Assembly: GCA_958446555.1 (NCBI GenBank) | Contig: CAUCWU010000001.1 | Location: 1 to 42,928 of the forward strand | From: an uncultured Lachnospiraceae bacterium | GTDB taxonomy: Bacteria; Bacillota; Clostridia; Lachnospirales; Lachnospiraceae | DNA: 42,928 nt | Direction: 5' to 3' | Part shown: positions 17,407 to 26,056 of the stretch, in pieces | Layout of the letters: each line of letters opens with the position of its first letter | Numbering within the stretch: the stretch's first letter is position 1 | Notes under the pieces: generated by a model | Database searches by the model: none | Told to the model about the DNA's origin: nothing | What the model saw: the letters and a program-made list of their open reading frames with translations, nothing else | Made by a program: the position numbers and the translations under genes

Positions 17407-19614
17407 ATGGCAATTCAAATTAGCCCAAATGGTCGACTGATGACCCTTCAGACAAAGGATTCCAGTTATCAGATGCTTGCTGATAAAAATGGAGTGCTTC
17501 TTCATTTATATTATGGAAGCAGTATTGGTGCAGAGGATTTGTCTGATCTTATTGTTAGAAGTGATGTTGGTTTTTCAGGAAATCCAGAGGAAGCAGGACT
17601 GGATCGCACATATTCACTTGATACACTGCCGCAGGAGGTTGCTTCTAGTGGCGTAGGTGATTTTAGAGATGATTCAGTTCGCTTGACACATCCAGACGGC
17701 AGCTGTGCAGCCGATTTTCGTTTCGAAAGCTGCGAGGTCGTATCCGGTGCATATTCGATTCCGGGTATGCCGGCACTGTATGATACAAAAGATAGTGAAG
17801 CGGGTGCATCGAGCGAGACGCTTATCATTCGCATGAAAGAAAAAGTCTCTGGAGCAATTCTTCATTTATATTATGGTGTTTGGGAAGAAGAAAATGTAAT
17901 CACAAGAACGGCAAGTTTGACTAATGCAGGTAAGGAGCCAATCTATATTGAAAAGTTTTTGTCATGCAGTATGGATATGATGGATCGTGATCTTGATCTT
18001 ATCAGCTTCACAGGCCGTCATGCGATGGAGCGCACAATGGAGCGCACACCAGTTACGCATATTAAGACGGAGTTTGGAAGTATTCGAGGAACATCCAGTC
18101 ATCACTATAATCCGGCAATGATTCTTTGTGACCGTCATGCAACAGAGGATGCAGGAGACTGCTTCGGTTTATGTCTGGCTTATAGCGGAAGCTTTACTGC
18201 AATGGCACAGAAGGATCAAAGAGATCAGATTCGTGTTCAGATGGGTATTAATCCGTATCAGTTTCGCTGGTGCTTAACAGAGGGAGAGACATTTTTTGCA
18301 CCACAAGTGATTCTTTCCTTCTCTAATCAGGGATTTAGCAAATTGTCACACCAGTATCATGATATATTACATGAGCATATGTGCAGAGGTCGTTATAAGC
18401 ATGAGCGCCGTCCAGTTTTGATTAATAACTGGGAGGCAACATATTTTGATTTCAATGAAGAGAAGATTGAAAAGATTGCGGCACAGGCAGGAGAGCTTGG
18501 CATTGAGATGATGGTGCTTGATGATGGTTGGTTTGGCAAGCGTGATGATGACAACAGTGGCCTTGGTGACTGGTTTGTCAATGAAAAAAAGATTCGCGGA
18601 GGTCTGCCAAAGCTTTCAGAGAAGATCCATGAAAAGGGTATGAAATTTGGTCTTTGGTTTGAGCCAGAGATGATCTCAGAGGACAGTGATCTTTACCGTG
18701 CTCATCCAGACTGGGCAATTACAATTCCAGGACGTGTGCCAAATCATGCCCGTAATCAGCTTGTACTTGATATGACAAGAAGTGATGTGCGCGACTATCT
18801 GATGGCTCGTTTTGAAGAAATTCTTGGAAATACTAAGATCGAGTATGTAAAGTGGGATATGAACCGCAGTATCTGCGATATGTACAGCCATATTTACAAA
18901 GGTGAGCAGTCAGGCGAATGCTATCATCGCTATATACTTGGCGTTTATGATTTGCTGGAACGTTTTGTACAGCGTTTCCCTGAGATTCTGCTTGAGGGCT
19001 GCAGCGGCGGCGGCGGACGCTTCGATGCCGGAATGCTGTACTATTCGCCACAGATTTGGTGTAGTGACAATACAGATGCTATGAACCGTCTTGATATCCA
19101 GTATGGAACATCATTCTTCTATCCGATCAGTTCAGTTGGTGCACATGTATCTGCATGCCCAAATCACCAGACAGGACGAAGCGTACCGCTTTCCACAAGA
19201 GCTGATGTGGCACTTGCCGGAAGCTTTGGTTACGAGCTTGATCTTCGTCTTCTTTCAGATGAGGAAAAGGCACAAGTAAAAGAGCAGATCAAAGAGTTCC
19301 ACGATTATTATGATCTGACGCACGAGGGAGATTATTACCGTCTTACAGAGCGTGATAATACAAGCTTTACTGCGTGGGAATTTGTCGCAAAGAATAAAGA
19401 ACGCGCGCTTGTAGAGGTAGTAAAAAAGGATGCATGGGGCAATCCGCTTCCAGTTCATGTTACCATCAAGGGACTCGAAGACAATTCAATGTATGTCTGC
19501 AGCTTAAATGGAATAAAGCGCAGCGGAAAGACTTGGAATCATGCAGGCATAACGCTTCCGAAGTTTTTGTGCGCAGGCGAGAGTATGAAATTTACATTTA
19601 TGAAGGTGGAATAG
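17407..19614 (+). CDS. Alpha-galactosidase, GH36
   Basis: A 735-residue cytoplasmic enzyme with the size and motifs of the GH36 raffinose/melibiose-cleaving alpha-galactosidases. An N-terminal beta-sandwich (about 1-330) is followed by a TIM barrel. Visible are LDDGWFGKRDDD, the nucleophile Asp484 in YVKWDMNRS, LEGCSGGGGRFDAGM, and the acid/base Asp554 in CSDNTDAMNRLD. ATG 17407 follows GAGAGGAGAG; the longer frame back to 17317 runs through the leader structure and is not used. There is no signal peptide, so substrate is imported intact by the upstream transporter and then hydrolysed to galactose plus sucrose or glucose. It is last in the operon. Confidence 0.95.
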   Translation: MAIQISPNGRLMTLQTKDSSYQMLADKNGVLLHLYYGSSIGAEDLSDLIVRSDVGFSGNPEEAGLDRTYSLDTLPQEVASSGVGDFRDDSVRLTHPDGSCAADFRFESCEVVSGAYSIPGMPALYDTKDSEAGASSETLIIRMKEKVSGAILHLYYGVWEEENVITRTASLTNAGKEPIYIEKFLSCSMDMMDRDLDLISFTGRHAMERTMERTPVTHIKTEFGSIRGTSSHHYNPAMILCDRHATEDAGDCFGLCLAYSGSFTAMAQKDQRDQIRVQMGINPYQFRWCLTEGETFFAPQVILSFSNQGFSKLSHQYHDILHEHMCRGRYKHERRPVLINNWEATYFDFNEEKIEKIAAQAGELGIEMMVLDDGWFGKRDDDNSGLGDWFVNEKKIRGGLPKLSEKIHEKGMKFGLWFEPEMISEDSDLYRAHPDWAITIPGRVPNHARNQLVLDMTRSDVRDYLMARFEEILGNTKIEYVKWDMNRSICDMYSHIYKGEQSGECYHRYILGVYDLLERFVQRFPEILLEGCSGGGGRFDAGMLYYSPQIWCSDNTDAMNRLDIQYGTSFFYPISSVGAHVSACPNHQTGRSVPLSTRADVALAGSFGYELDLRLLSDEEKAQVKEQIKEFHDYYDLTHEGDYYRLTERDNTSFTAWEFVAKNKERALVEVVKKDAWGNPLPVHVTIKGLEDNSMYVCSLNGIKRSGKTWNHAGITLPKFLCAGESMKFTFMKVE

Positions 19615-19629
19615 ACGAGCTATTGTTTT

Positions 19630-19803
19630 GTTCACAGGTCGTAATCTGGATAAGCGGTGAGACGAGTTGCTTTTACGAGACTGAACGTTGTAGCGGGACT
19701 TTCAAAGCAAAGTATGATAATAGGTAGCGTAACAGGTGCCCGCGGAAAAGAGAGGTCGACAAAACAATCGTCGAAACGCTTTCGTAAAACTTTACCTGTG
19801 AAC
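19630..19803. ncRNA. Candidate structured noncoding RNA, about 174 nt
   Basis: The ends form a perfect 10-bp closing stem, GTTCACAGGT (19630-19639) with ACCTGTGAAC (19794-19803). Inside are several further helices: CGTAA/TTACG (19640-19677), GCGGG/CCCGC (19693-19743), ACTTT/AAAGT (19698-19713), TCGAC/GTCGA around 19756-19774, and CGAAA-CGC-TTTCG (about 19773-19785). The stretch has no plausible coding frame and is richer in G and C than the flanks. The multibranched plan is like a large riboswitch or a clostridial ncRNA class such as raiA, but I cannot assign it. No clear promoter or T-run fixes the strand. Confidence 0.5.
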
Positions 19804-19840
19804 TATAAAATAAAAAAATGATATTTTTGAAAAAAAACAC

Positions 19841-19869
19841 TTGACTAAATCGCAAAAGTATTCTATACT
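19841..19869 (+). promoter_or_regulatory. Promoter of tRNA-Cys
   Basis: TTGACT (19841-19846) and TATACT (19864-19869) are exactly 17 bp apart, giving a start about five bases before the tRNA. Confidence 0.85.
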
Positions 19870-19880
19870 ATAGAAGTCAC

Positions 19881-19951
19881 GGCGATATAGCCAAGTGGTA
19901 AGGCGCGGGTCTGCAACACCCTTACCGCCGGTTCAAATCCGGCTGTCGCCT
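19881..19951 (+). tRNA. trnC: tRNA-Cys (GCA)
   Basis: A 71-nt cloverleaf: acceptor GGCGATA pairs with TGTCGCC (one G-U), the D arm has AGCCAAGTGGTAAGGC, the anticodon GCA lies at 19913-19915, and the T arm is CCGGTTCAAATCCGG. The 3' CCA is not encoded, so it must be added by the nucleotidyltransferase. It is a single tRNA with its own promoter and terminator. Confidence 0.97.
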
Positions 19952-19955
19952 GTTA

Positions 19956-19987
19956 AGAGCTCTGAGAGATTCTCAGAGCTCTTTTTT
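19956..19987 (+). terminator. Terminator of tRNA-Cys
   Basis: A perfect 12-bp stem, AGAGCTCTGAGA (19956-19967) with TCTCAGAGCTCT (19971-19982), has a 3-nt loop and is followed by a run of T. Confidence 0.93.
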
Positions 19988-20164
19988 GTATTATATGAAC
20001 ACAAGTAAGAAGATGTATAAATTGCTTTTAAACAACTTTTAAAAAATATTTAAAGAACTAGTTCGTTGACGTCTGTACTGGTAAGTGGTAGGATGGTAAA
20101 GGCAGAGCCAGCAGGGACAGACAAAAGATAGCGTCCCTGTCCCCAAAAGCGAGGTTGTTGATAG

Positions 20165-20779
20165 ATGAAAGAATTAAAAAAAGAAGATCTCCAGATCACA
20201 GAGCTGATACATCGTTTTGTACGAGAGCATGTGGAGGCTGGGGATATATGTATTGATGCGACTGCAGGCTGCGGAAATGATACGCTGTTTTTATGTGAGC
20301 TAACCGGGGCCAGAGGAGAGGTTATGGCATTTGATATTCAGCCTCAGGCTCTTGAAAAGACGGCAACGCTTCTTGCAGAGCATGAGTGTATGGCAGAGCT
20401 GGTGCTTGACTCTCATTCAAACATGGCTGACTATATGTCTGAGGGAAGTGCTGCGTGCATTATGTTTAATTTTGGTTATCTGCCAGGTGCAGATCATAAG
20501 ATTGAAACAAAGGCACAGACAAGTATTGCGGCGATTAAGGCCGGCCTTTCTATTTTACGAAAGGGCGGCATCATGACACTTTGCTTATATGATGGAAGCG
20601 ATGTCCAGAGAGAGGAAAAAGAAGCTATTTTAGAAATGTTAAAGGAGCTAGACTCAAAGACATACCTTGTTATAACAAGCTGCTACTATAATCGCCCAAA
20701 TCATCCGCCTATGCCTGTATTTATACAAAAATTAGAGGGAAAAGACAGCAGTTGCATTTATGGTTTTGGATTGGTATAA
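20165..20779 (+). CDS. mnmM: MnmM/YtqB-like SAM-dependent tRNA methyltransferase
   Basis: A 204-residue class I methyltransferase of the family formerly called putative rRNA methylase (YtqB). The SAM loop is DATAGCGNDTLFLCE, then AFDIQPQAL for the ribose-binding acidic strand. The family signature FNFGYLPGADHKIETKAQTS is present, followed by the C-terminal block CYYNRPNHPPMPVFIQKL. In Bacillus and Staphylococcus members methylate the wobble 5-aminomethyl-2-thiouridine of tRNA. A GAGG site lies about nine bases before the ATG. It lies just after the tRNA-Cys gene and before an M24 peptidase. The assignment rests on motif recall, not a search. Confidence 0.85.
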   Translation: MKELKKEDLQITELIHRFVREHVEAGDICIDATAGCGNDTLFLCELTGARGEVMAFDIQPQALEKTATLLAEHECMAELVLDSHSNMADYMSEGSAACIMFNFGYLPGADHKIETKAQTSIAAIKAGLSILRKGGIMTLCLYDGSDVQREEKEAILEMLKELDSKTYLVITSCYYNRPNHPPMPVFIQKLEGKDSSCIYGFGLV

Positions 20780-20841
20780 TGTGAGTATTCAAAGAGTATT
20801 CAAATTTTTGTTTCGAAAAATGAGAAAAGAGGTATGAAGAA

Positions 20842-22077
20842 ATGAACTATAAAAAGCGCAGAGATGAAGTATTATCAAAGATGGAGAAAAATTCCGTTCT
20901 TGTTCTTTATTCAGGAGTGGGACATCATGTGAGTGCAGATGAGTATGCACCATTTGAAGCAAACAGAAACTTCTTTTATTTGACAGGTATTCGCCGAGAG
21001 AATATGATGCTAATTTTGGATAATGCGAATGAGGAGCCGACAGAAACTCTTCTTGTTGAAGAGGCCGATCCAGACCGCGAGCGTTGGATGGGAAAGAAGA
21101 TGACAGTCGATGAGGCAAAGGCGCAGGCACAGATCGAGAAAGTTGGATTTATTGACACAGAGAAGAGTGTGCTTAATCGTATTATGACAAGAGAGGATGT
21201 CTATAACGTATACTTTGACACCTATCGTCATGATATTGATGATCTTGAAGATTACAACATGATGAAGGCACGTGAGTTTGCCCAGAAGTATCCAGGTACA
21301 CGTGTGAAGGACTGTGCGCCGATCATCGCTGAGATGAGAATGCAGAAGGATGAGGATGAGGTTTCCTTAATCCGTGAGGCAATCAAGCTTACAGATAACG
21401 GCTTAAAGAATCTGATGGCGCATTTGCAGCCAGGTCAGATGGAATATCAGGCACAGGCTGATTTTGAGTATAGTATCAAAAGAAATGGTGCTGACGGTGT
21501 GTCATTTCCAACGATTGCCGGAAGTGGTATAAACGGAACGATGCTTCATTATGTGACAAATGACTGTGAGTGCAAGGACAACACATTGCTCCTTCTGGAT
21601 TTAGGTGCAAAGTATAAGGGTTACTGTGCCGATATCACAAGAACCTATCCGGTAAACGGTAAGTTCACCGAGAAGCAGCGCATGGTTTATGAGGCTGTTT
21701 TGGCAGCAAACCGTGCAATCAAGGAGACAGCAAAGCCAGGTATGACACTTCGCGAGTTAAACGATGTCTGCAAGAAGGTATTAGCAGAGGGCTGCATCCG
21801 CATGGGCTTAATCGAGAAGGAAGAGGAAATTGGAAAGTATTACATGCATGGTGTTTCCCATCATCTTGGAATTGATGTCCATGACGTAACAGTTGCCTCC
21901 AACAGCAAACTTCGCCCAGGTGCTGTTATCTCCGATGAGCCAGGTCTGTACATTGATGAGTGGGAGATCGGAATCCGTGTCGAAGATGATCTTTTGATCA
22001 CAGAGGACGGATGCGAATGCCTGTCCGAGGCTGTTATGCGCACACCGGACGAGATCGAAGCCTTTATGGCGAAGTAA
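20842..22077 (+). CDS. pepP: Xaa-Pro aminopeptidase (M24, PepP type)
   Basis: A 411-residue creatinase-fold metallopeptidase removing N-terminal residues before proline. The N-terminal half is the aminopeptidase-P domain, with YLTGIRRENMML near residues 42-55. The catalytic half shows all metal-binding motifs: Asp253 and Asp264 in LLDLGAKYKGYCADITRTY, His in HGVSHHLGIDVHD, and Glu in DEPGLYI and IRVEDDLLI. Length and order match PepP. ATG 20842 has AAAAGAGG upstream with a spacer of about ten bases. It is cytoplasmic and likely a housekeeping peptide-recycling enzyme. Confidence 0.93.
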   Translation: MNYKKRRDEVLSKMEKNSVLVLYSGVGHHVSADEYAPFEANRNFFYLTGIRRENMMLILDNANEEPTETLLVEEADPDRERWMGKKMTVDEAKAQAQIEKVGFIDTEKSVLNRIMTREDVYNVYFDTYRHDIDDLEDYNMMKAREFAQKYPGTRVKDCAPIIAEMRMQKDEDEVSLIREAIKLTDNGLKNLMAHLQPGQMEYQAQADFEYSIKRNGADGVSFPTIAGSGINGTMLHYVTNDCECKDNTLLLLDLGAKYKGYCADITRTYPVNGKFTEKQRMVYEAVLAANRAIKETAKPGMTLRELNDVCKKVLAEGCIRMGLIEKEEEIGKYYMHGVSHHLGIDVHDVTVASNSKLRPGAVISDEPGLYIDEWEIGIRVEDDLLITEDGCECLSEAVMRTPDEIEAFMAK

Positions 22078-22091
22078 TTCATTTACTAGGC

Positions 22092-22177
22092 AAACCCTGA
22101 GGTGGAAATGCTTTGCCAGCGATGCCGTAAAGTGAAACGGTTAGGCTCGCTGGCAATCATTTCACCGAGTGGGTTTT
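22092..22177 (+). other. Long imperfect hairpin between pepP and the YbhN-like gene
   Basis: GGTGGAAATG...GCCAGCGA pairs with TCGCTGGC...CATTTCACC in register, AACCC near 22093 pairs with GGGTT near 22171, and GCCGT/ACGG pairs inside. About 86 nt fold into one bulged rod. The outer stem ends GGGTTTTCG, so it may be a weak terminator, but the following gene starts only about 30 nt later, so a leader structure is equally possible. Confidence 0.5.
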
Positions 22178-22208
22178 CGTAGAAGTAGAAACCAAGGAGG
22201 CGCCAAAA

Positions 22209-23255
22209 GTGAAAAAGTATAAAAAGGTATTGATAGACGCTATCCTGTTTTTTGCAATTATAGGATTGACACTGTATGGCGTTTTTCATGGCGAGGATCT
22301 CTCCGGTCTAGGAGAGGCAATCAAACAATGTAATATTCTGTGGCTAATTCCGGCAGTTCCGCTTGTACTGTTTTTTATTGCAGGTGAGAGTATTGTCATC
22401 TGGCATATGCTGGATTGCTACGGGATCTATGTGAAGGAGCGGATCTGTTTTCTTTTTTCGGCAGTCGGATTTTTCTTTAGTTGTGTCACACCGTCAGCGA
22501 GCGGTGGTCAGCCAATGCAGATCTATTTTATGAAAAAGGAAGACATTCCCGTTCCGATTGCAACAGTCATTTTGCTAGTGGTCACAATCACCTATAAATT
22601 TGTGCTAGTGGTTGTAGGAGTCGGTTTGTGGTTGTTTGCAGGGGGATTTTTAGCTGAGTATGTAGCAGAAGCAAGATGGGTCTTTTATTTGGGAATTTTG
22701 CTGAATGTCGGCTGTGTCGCATTTATGTGCGTAGTCGTATTTCATCCGTCATTTGCAAAAAAAACATTAATGCTCGGAGCAAAGCTTCTGGAACGGATAC
22801 ACATTTTAAAACATAAGGAGGATCGTCTGGATAAACTGGATCGCTCAATGAATCTATATCATGAGGCGGCAGAGTTTATGAGCAGTCACTGGGGAATGAT
22901 TGCGAGAGTGTTTGCGATCACGGTTGTACAGCGCTTTGCAATGTTTGCTGTGACCTATTTTGTTTATCGGGCGTTTTCTCTAAATAGTATGGGCTTTTTT
23001 AAGGTCATGTTTTTACAGGCTGTGATCTCAGTATCGGTTGATATGCTTCCACTTCCGGGAGGAATGGGCATCAGTGAGGGACTGTTTATGGTCATTTTCC
23101 GCAAGGTATTTGGGGAGGCATTATTGATTCCGGGATTGGTTTTGAGCCGTGGCCTTGGCTATTACAGCGAGTTGTTTTTATCAGCAGTCTTTACAATTGT
23201 AGCTGTAGTGGTATTTCAGGTGCGTGAGCGAAAGAAAGCAAAAAAAGCAAATTAA
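22209..23255 (+). CDS. YbhN/LPG-synthase-TM-like membrane protein
   Basis: A 348-residue protein with about eight membrane helices, matching the flippase-like domain found in MprF and YbhN proteins. The diagnostic patches TPSASGGQPMQIY (about 97-109) and PLPGGMGISEG (about 279-289) are present. The start is GTG 22209, chosen because AAGGAGG sits eight bases upstream. It is followed by the phosphatidylserine synthase and decarboxylase genes, with short gaps and good ribosome sites, so the three are likely one operon concerned with lipid supply or transbilayer lipid movement. It lacks the soluble MprF aminoacyl-transferase domain, so it is not a full lysyl-PG synthase. The substrate is unknown. 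Confidence 0.85.
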   Translation: MKKYKKVLIDAILFFAIIGLTLYGVFHGEDLSGLGEAIKQCNILWLIPAVPLVLFFIAGESIVIWHMLDCYGIYVKERICFLFSAVGFFFSCVTPSASGGQPMQIYFMKKEDIPVPIATVILLVVTITYKFVLVVVGVGLWLFAGGFLAEYVAEARWVFYLGILLNVGCVAFMCVVVFHPSFAKKTLMLGAKLLERIHILKHKEDRLDKLDRSMNLYHEAAEFMSSHWGMIARVFAITVVQRFAMFAVTYFVYRAFSLNSMGFFKVMFLQAVISVSVDMLPLPGGMGISEGLFMVIFRKVFGEALLIPGLVLSRGLGYYSELFLSAVFTIVAVVVFQVRERKKAKKAN

Positions 23256-23320
23256 ATTAGGAAGAATCCGGACTCAGAGCAGAGGCATAATCGCAATTAG
23301 GATGGATTACGAGGGGTACA

Positions 23321-24001
23321 ATGATAGGGTTTTATGATTATACGGTAATATTGACGTACATAAGTTTGGCATCGGCCGTTTTGGGAATGATCAGTGCCTG
23401 CTACACGAGAATTGGTTGGGCTGTCTTTTTCTTGGGACTTTCCGGCCTTCTCGACACCTTTGATGGAAAGGTGGCTAGAACAAAGAAAAATAGGACAGAG
23501 GATGAGAAACGATTTGGCATTCAGATCGATTCGCTCTGTGATATTGTGAGCTTTGGTGTCTGCCCAGTGATTATCTGTTGGTTCTCTGGCATGCAGAAAG
23601 CGTGGGAAGTCGCAATTCTGGTCTTTTATTGTCTGGCGGGATTGATTCGTCTGGCATATTATAATGTAATGGAAGAGAAGCGTCAGCAGGAGACTGATGA
23701 AAAGAGAAAGTATTATCAGGGTCTTCCGATCACTTCTATTGCAGTCATTTTACCATTTTTGTATGCAATCTCAAATTTGTGTCAGGATAATTTTGAGATC
23801 GTATTAAGCATTGCAATGCTGATCACCGGACTTCTGTTTGTGATTAATTTTAAATTTCCAAAGCCAAACAACAAGCAGCTGGCTGTGCTGATTATCATCG
23901 TCGCTGCCATTGTATTATATCTTCTATTTTGCTTTAACTGGAAGGAATATTATGGATGGAATTTATCGGATCTGATTTTCTGGAAGCATAAGCCAGTATA
24001 G
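23321..24001 (+). CDS. pssA: CDP-diacylglycerol-serine phosphatidyltransferase
   Basis: A 226-residue integral membrane enzyme of the CDP-alcohol phosphatidyltransferase family. The motif DxxDGxxAR...GxxxDxxxD is complete, as DTFDGKVAR (about 46-54) and FGIQIDSLCDIVSFG (about 66-80). The DSLCDIVSFG form favours the phosphatidylserine synthase branch. About six membrane helices are predicted. GAGGGG sits four bases before ATG 23321. It makes phosphatidylserine from CDP-diacylglycerol and serine, and the next gene decarboxylates it. The insert between the two motif halves (KKNRTEDEKR) is slightly longer than usual but keeps all acidic residues. Confidence 0.92.
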   Translation: MIGFYDYTVILTYISLASAVLGMISACYTRIGWAVFFLGLSGLLDTFDGKVARTKKNRTEDEKRFGIQIDSLCDIVSFGVCPVIICWFSGMQKAWEVAILVFYCLAGLIRLAYYNVMEEKRQQETDEKRKYYQGLPITSIAVILPFLYAISNLCQDNFEIVLSIAMLITGLLFVINFKFPKPNNKQLAVLIIIVAAIVLYLLFCFNWKEYYGWNLSDLIFWKHKPV

Positions 24002-24015
24002 AAGGGAGAGGCGCT

Positions 24016-24858
24016 ATGAAAGAAAAGACAAGTGGATTTTTAACATTTTTATATACGACACCGATTGGAAGAGGACTTCTTAGCATTCTTGTAAGCCCAG
24101 CTGTCTCACAGGCAGCAGGAAAGCTGATGAATAGTGGCGTGTCTGCTCTGGCAGTTCCAGGCTTTATCAAGTTTCATGAGATTGATGTGTCGGAGTTTGA
24201 AAAGACAAGTTTTTCCTCCTATAACGACTTTTTTACCAGAAAACTGAAGGCGGGTGCAAGACCGTTTGAGAAGGAAGAGGATGCACTGATTAGTCCGTGC
24301 GATGCAAAGCTTACGATTTATCCGATCATTAAGGATTCGCGCTTTTGGATCAAACAGGGTCAGTACACGTTAAAGAGCTTGCTTCGCGATGAAAAACTAG
24401 CCAAGCAGTTTGAGGGCGGTATTTTGTGGCAGCTTCGTCTGAGTGTTGATGATTATCATCGCTACATCTATCCGGTGAGTGGCAGACGCTCTCATGAGAG
24501 AACCATCCACGGTGTATTCCATACAGTTCAGCCGATTGCACTTGAAAATTGTCCAGTCTACAAGGAAAATACCAGAAAATATTGTCTGATCAAGACAAAA
24601 GAATTTGGCACAGTTCTGATGATGGAAGTCGGTGCAATGATGGTTGGACGAATCACAAACCATAAGGAGACACCGGGCAATGTAGAAGTCGGTGAAGAAA
24701 AGGGCTATTTTGAGTTTGGCGGTTCTACCATTATCCTTCTGACGCAAAAAGGTGCTGTTCTTCCAAGAAAGAATATTTTGTACCGAAGCGCCAGAGGAGA
24801 GGAAACGTGTATAAGACAGGGAGAAAAGATAGGAAAAGTTAATAATAATCAGCAGTGA
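24016..24858 (+). CDS. psd: Phosphatidylserine decarboxylase proenzyme
   Basis: A 280-residue proenzyme that self-cleaves to give a pyruvoyl group and converts phosphatidylserine to phosphatidylethanolamine. The cleavage motif is FEFGGSTIIL, with Ser237 becoming the pyruvoyl. Also visible are SYNDFFTRKLK (substrate recognition), PCDAKL, and the catalytic His context LSVDDYHRYIYPVSG. Its 280-residue length fits the clostridial short form. It starts 15 bp after pssA with GAAGGGAGAGG upstream. Together with pssA it supplies PE; the sequence shows no other lipid gene in the cluster apart from the YbhN-like protein. Confidence 0.94.
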   Translation: MKEKTSGFLTFLYTTPIGRGLLSILVSPAVSQAAGKLMNSGVSALAVPGFIKFHEIDVSEFEKTSFSSYNDFFTRKLKAGARPFEKEEDALISPCDAKLTIYPIIKDSRFWIKQGQYTLKSLLRDEKLAKQFEGGILWQLRLSVDDYHRYIYPVSGRRSHERTIHGVFHTVQPIALENCPVYKENTRKYCLIKTKEFGTVLMMEVGAMMVGRITNHKETPGNVEVGEEKGYFEFGGSTIILLTQKGAVLPRKNILYRSARGEETCIRQGEKIGKVNNNQQ

Positions 24859-24864
24859 TTTATT

Positions 24865-26031
24865 TTAAAGCGGTAGCTTAAGGATGATAGTACTTCCTTC
24901 GCTGTCGCTTTCGCTTACATAAACTGTTCCATTATGAAGCTGTGCAATTTCGGCAACTAGTGCAAGTCCAAGACCGGCACCGCCCATTGTGCGGCTTCTT
25001 GATTTATCAACACAGAAAAAAGGTGTAAAGATTTTTTCTTGATTTTCAGGAGCAATGCCAATTCCTGTATCCTTGATGCTAATTAAGGCAAATCCATTTT
25101 CATCTTTTATATCAATGTGCACACTTCCATCGGGATGATTGTACTTGATTGCATTTTCAACAAGATTAAAAACAGCACGGTAGAGAAGAAGATAGCTTCC
25201 AGTGACGATACAGTCTGTGTCAGATTGGAAAAGTGTAATCTGCTTTTGATCAGCAATTGGTGCAAGATCACATAGAACTTCATCAGCGAGTGCTGCAAGG
25301 CTTATTGTATCAGAGCGCTTTACACGCTGCATTCCAGTCATATCAAGCAAAATCGAAGCTAAATGGCTAAGACGGTTTGTCTGCTCAAGAATCGTGGAAA
25401 AAAGTGTCTGGTATTCTGAAACAAAAGGTTCTTTCTTTTTGGAAAATACTTCAAGATTTGTCTGCATTACAGCAAGCGGAGTTCGAAGCTCATGAGCTGC
25501 GTTGGCAGAAAACTGCTTTTGAACGTCAAATGCATCATTTAATCGAGCAAGCATCTGATTAAATGCTTCTGTCAGCTTAGAAATTTCATCATGGCTTTCT
25601 GGAACATCAATGGAAACAGAAAGATTCTGTGCCTGAATATCAGAAATTTTTTTACTGAGGCTGCGAAGCGGAGCAAGGCTTTTACGTGTAAGAAACCAAG
25701 TTGAAAGACTGCTTATTAAAATAACAACAATGGTTACAGCAAGACTTTTGATCATGAAAAGCTGCTTTGTCTGGGCAAGCTGATCATTAATCTGCGGAAA
25801 TAGCATAGATGGATCAACCTGAAATGTGATAGGGGAAGAGTCATTCTGATCAATATGGATCACGTAATCGTGCAGATCATCCATTCCAGAGACGGCAGAA
25901 TGACTTATAAAAAAATACATAAAAATGCAGGCAACTGTGACAAGAAGTGTTGTCAGTGCAGTAAGACGCCATTGAAGTGGCATTTTTGCAAAGAAGGAGC
26001 GCAGAGGCGCTTTTTTTTGTGTGTGAGTCAT
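24865..26031 (-). CDS. Sensor histidine kinase (OmpR-partner type)
   Basis: A 388-residue kinase. Start ATG 26031 is preferred because AAGGAAAGG lies just upstream; an earlier in-frame ATG at 26064 overlaps the regulator's stop and has no clear site. Membrane helices are at about 24-43 and 92-114, with a small extracytoplasmic loop of about 48 residues. Then come HAMP (about 115-168), the H box SANAAHELRTPLAVMQTN with His180, the N box NLVENAIKYNHP, and DTGIGIAPENQEKIF with GGAGLGLAL. The short sensor loop suggests sensing in or near the membrane. It is encoded with the regulator upstream, next to the divergent redox operon, which is its probable target. Confidence 0.93.
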   Translation of the reverse strand: MTHTQKKAPLRSFFAKMPLQWRLTALTTLLVTVACIFMYFFISHSAVSGMDDLHDYVIHIDQNDSSPITFQVDPSMLFPQINDQLAQTKQLFMIKSLAVTIVVILISSLSTWFLTRKSLAPLRSLSKKISDIQAQNLSVSIDVPESHDEISKLTEAFNQMLARLNDAFDVQKQFSANAAHELRTPLAVMQTNLEVFSKKKEPFVSEYQTLFSTILEQTNRLSHLASILLDMTGMQRVKRSDTISLAALADEVLCDLAPIADQKQITLFQSDTDCIVTGSYLLLYRAVFNLVENAIKYNHPDGSVHIDIKDENGFALISIKDTGIGIAPENQEKIFTPFFCVDKSRSRTMGGAGLGLALVAEIAQLHNGTVYVSESDSEGSTIILKLPL

Positions 26032-26056
26032 AAGAATCCTTTCCTTATCTAAATGT

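Noticed and set aside
19434..19727. Plus-strand frame crossing the alpha-galactosidase end into the RNA candidate
   Set aside because: It is out of frame with the enzyme, has no ribosome site, and half of it lies in the structured non-coding stretch.
19730..19760. Cobalamin-riboswitch-like GGTGCCCGCGG
   Set aside because: The rest of the cobalamin box and core is absent, and no B12 gene follows.
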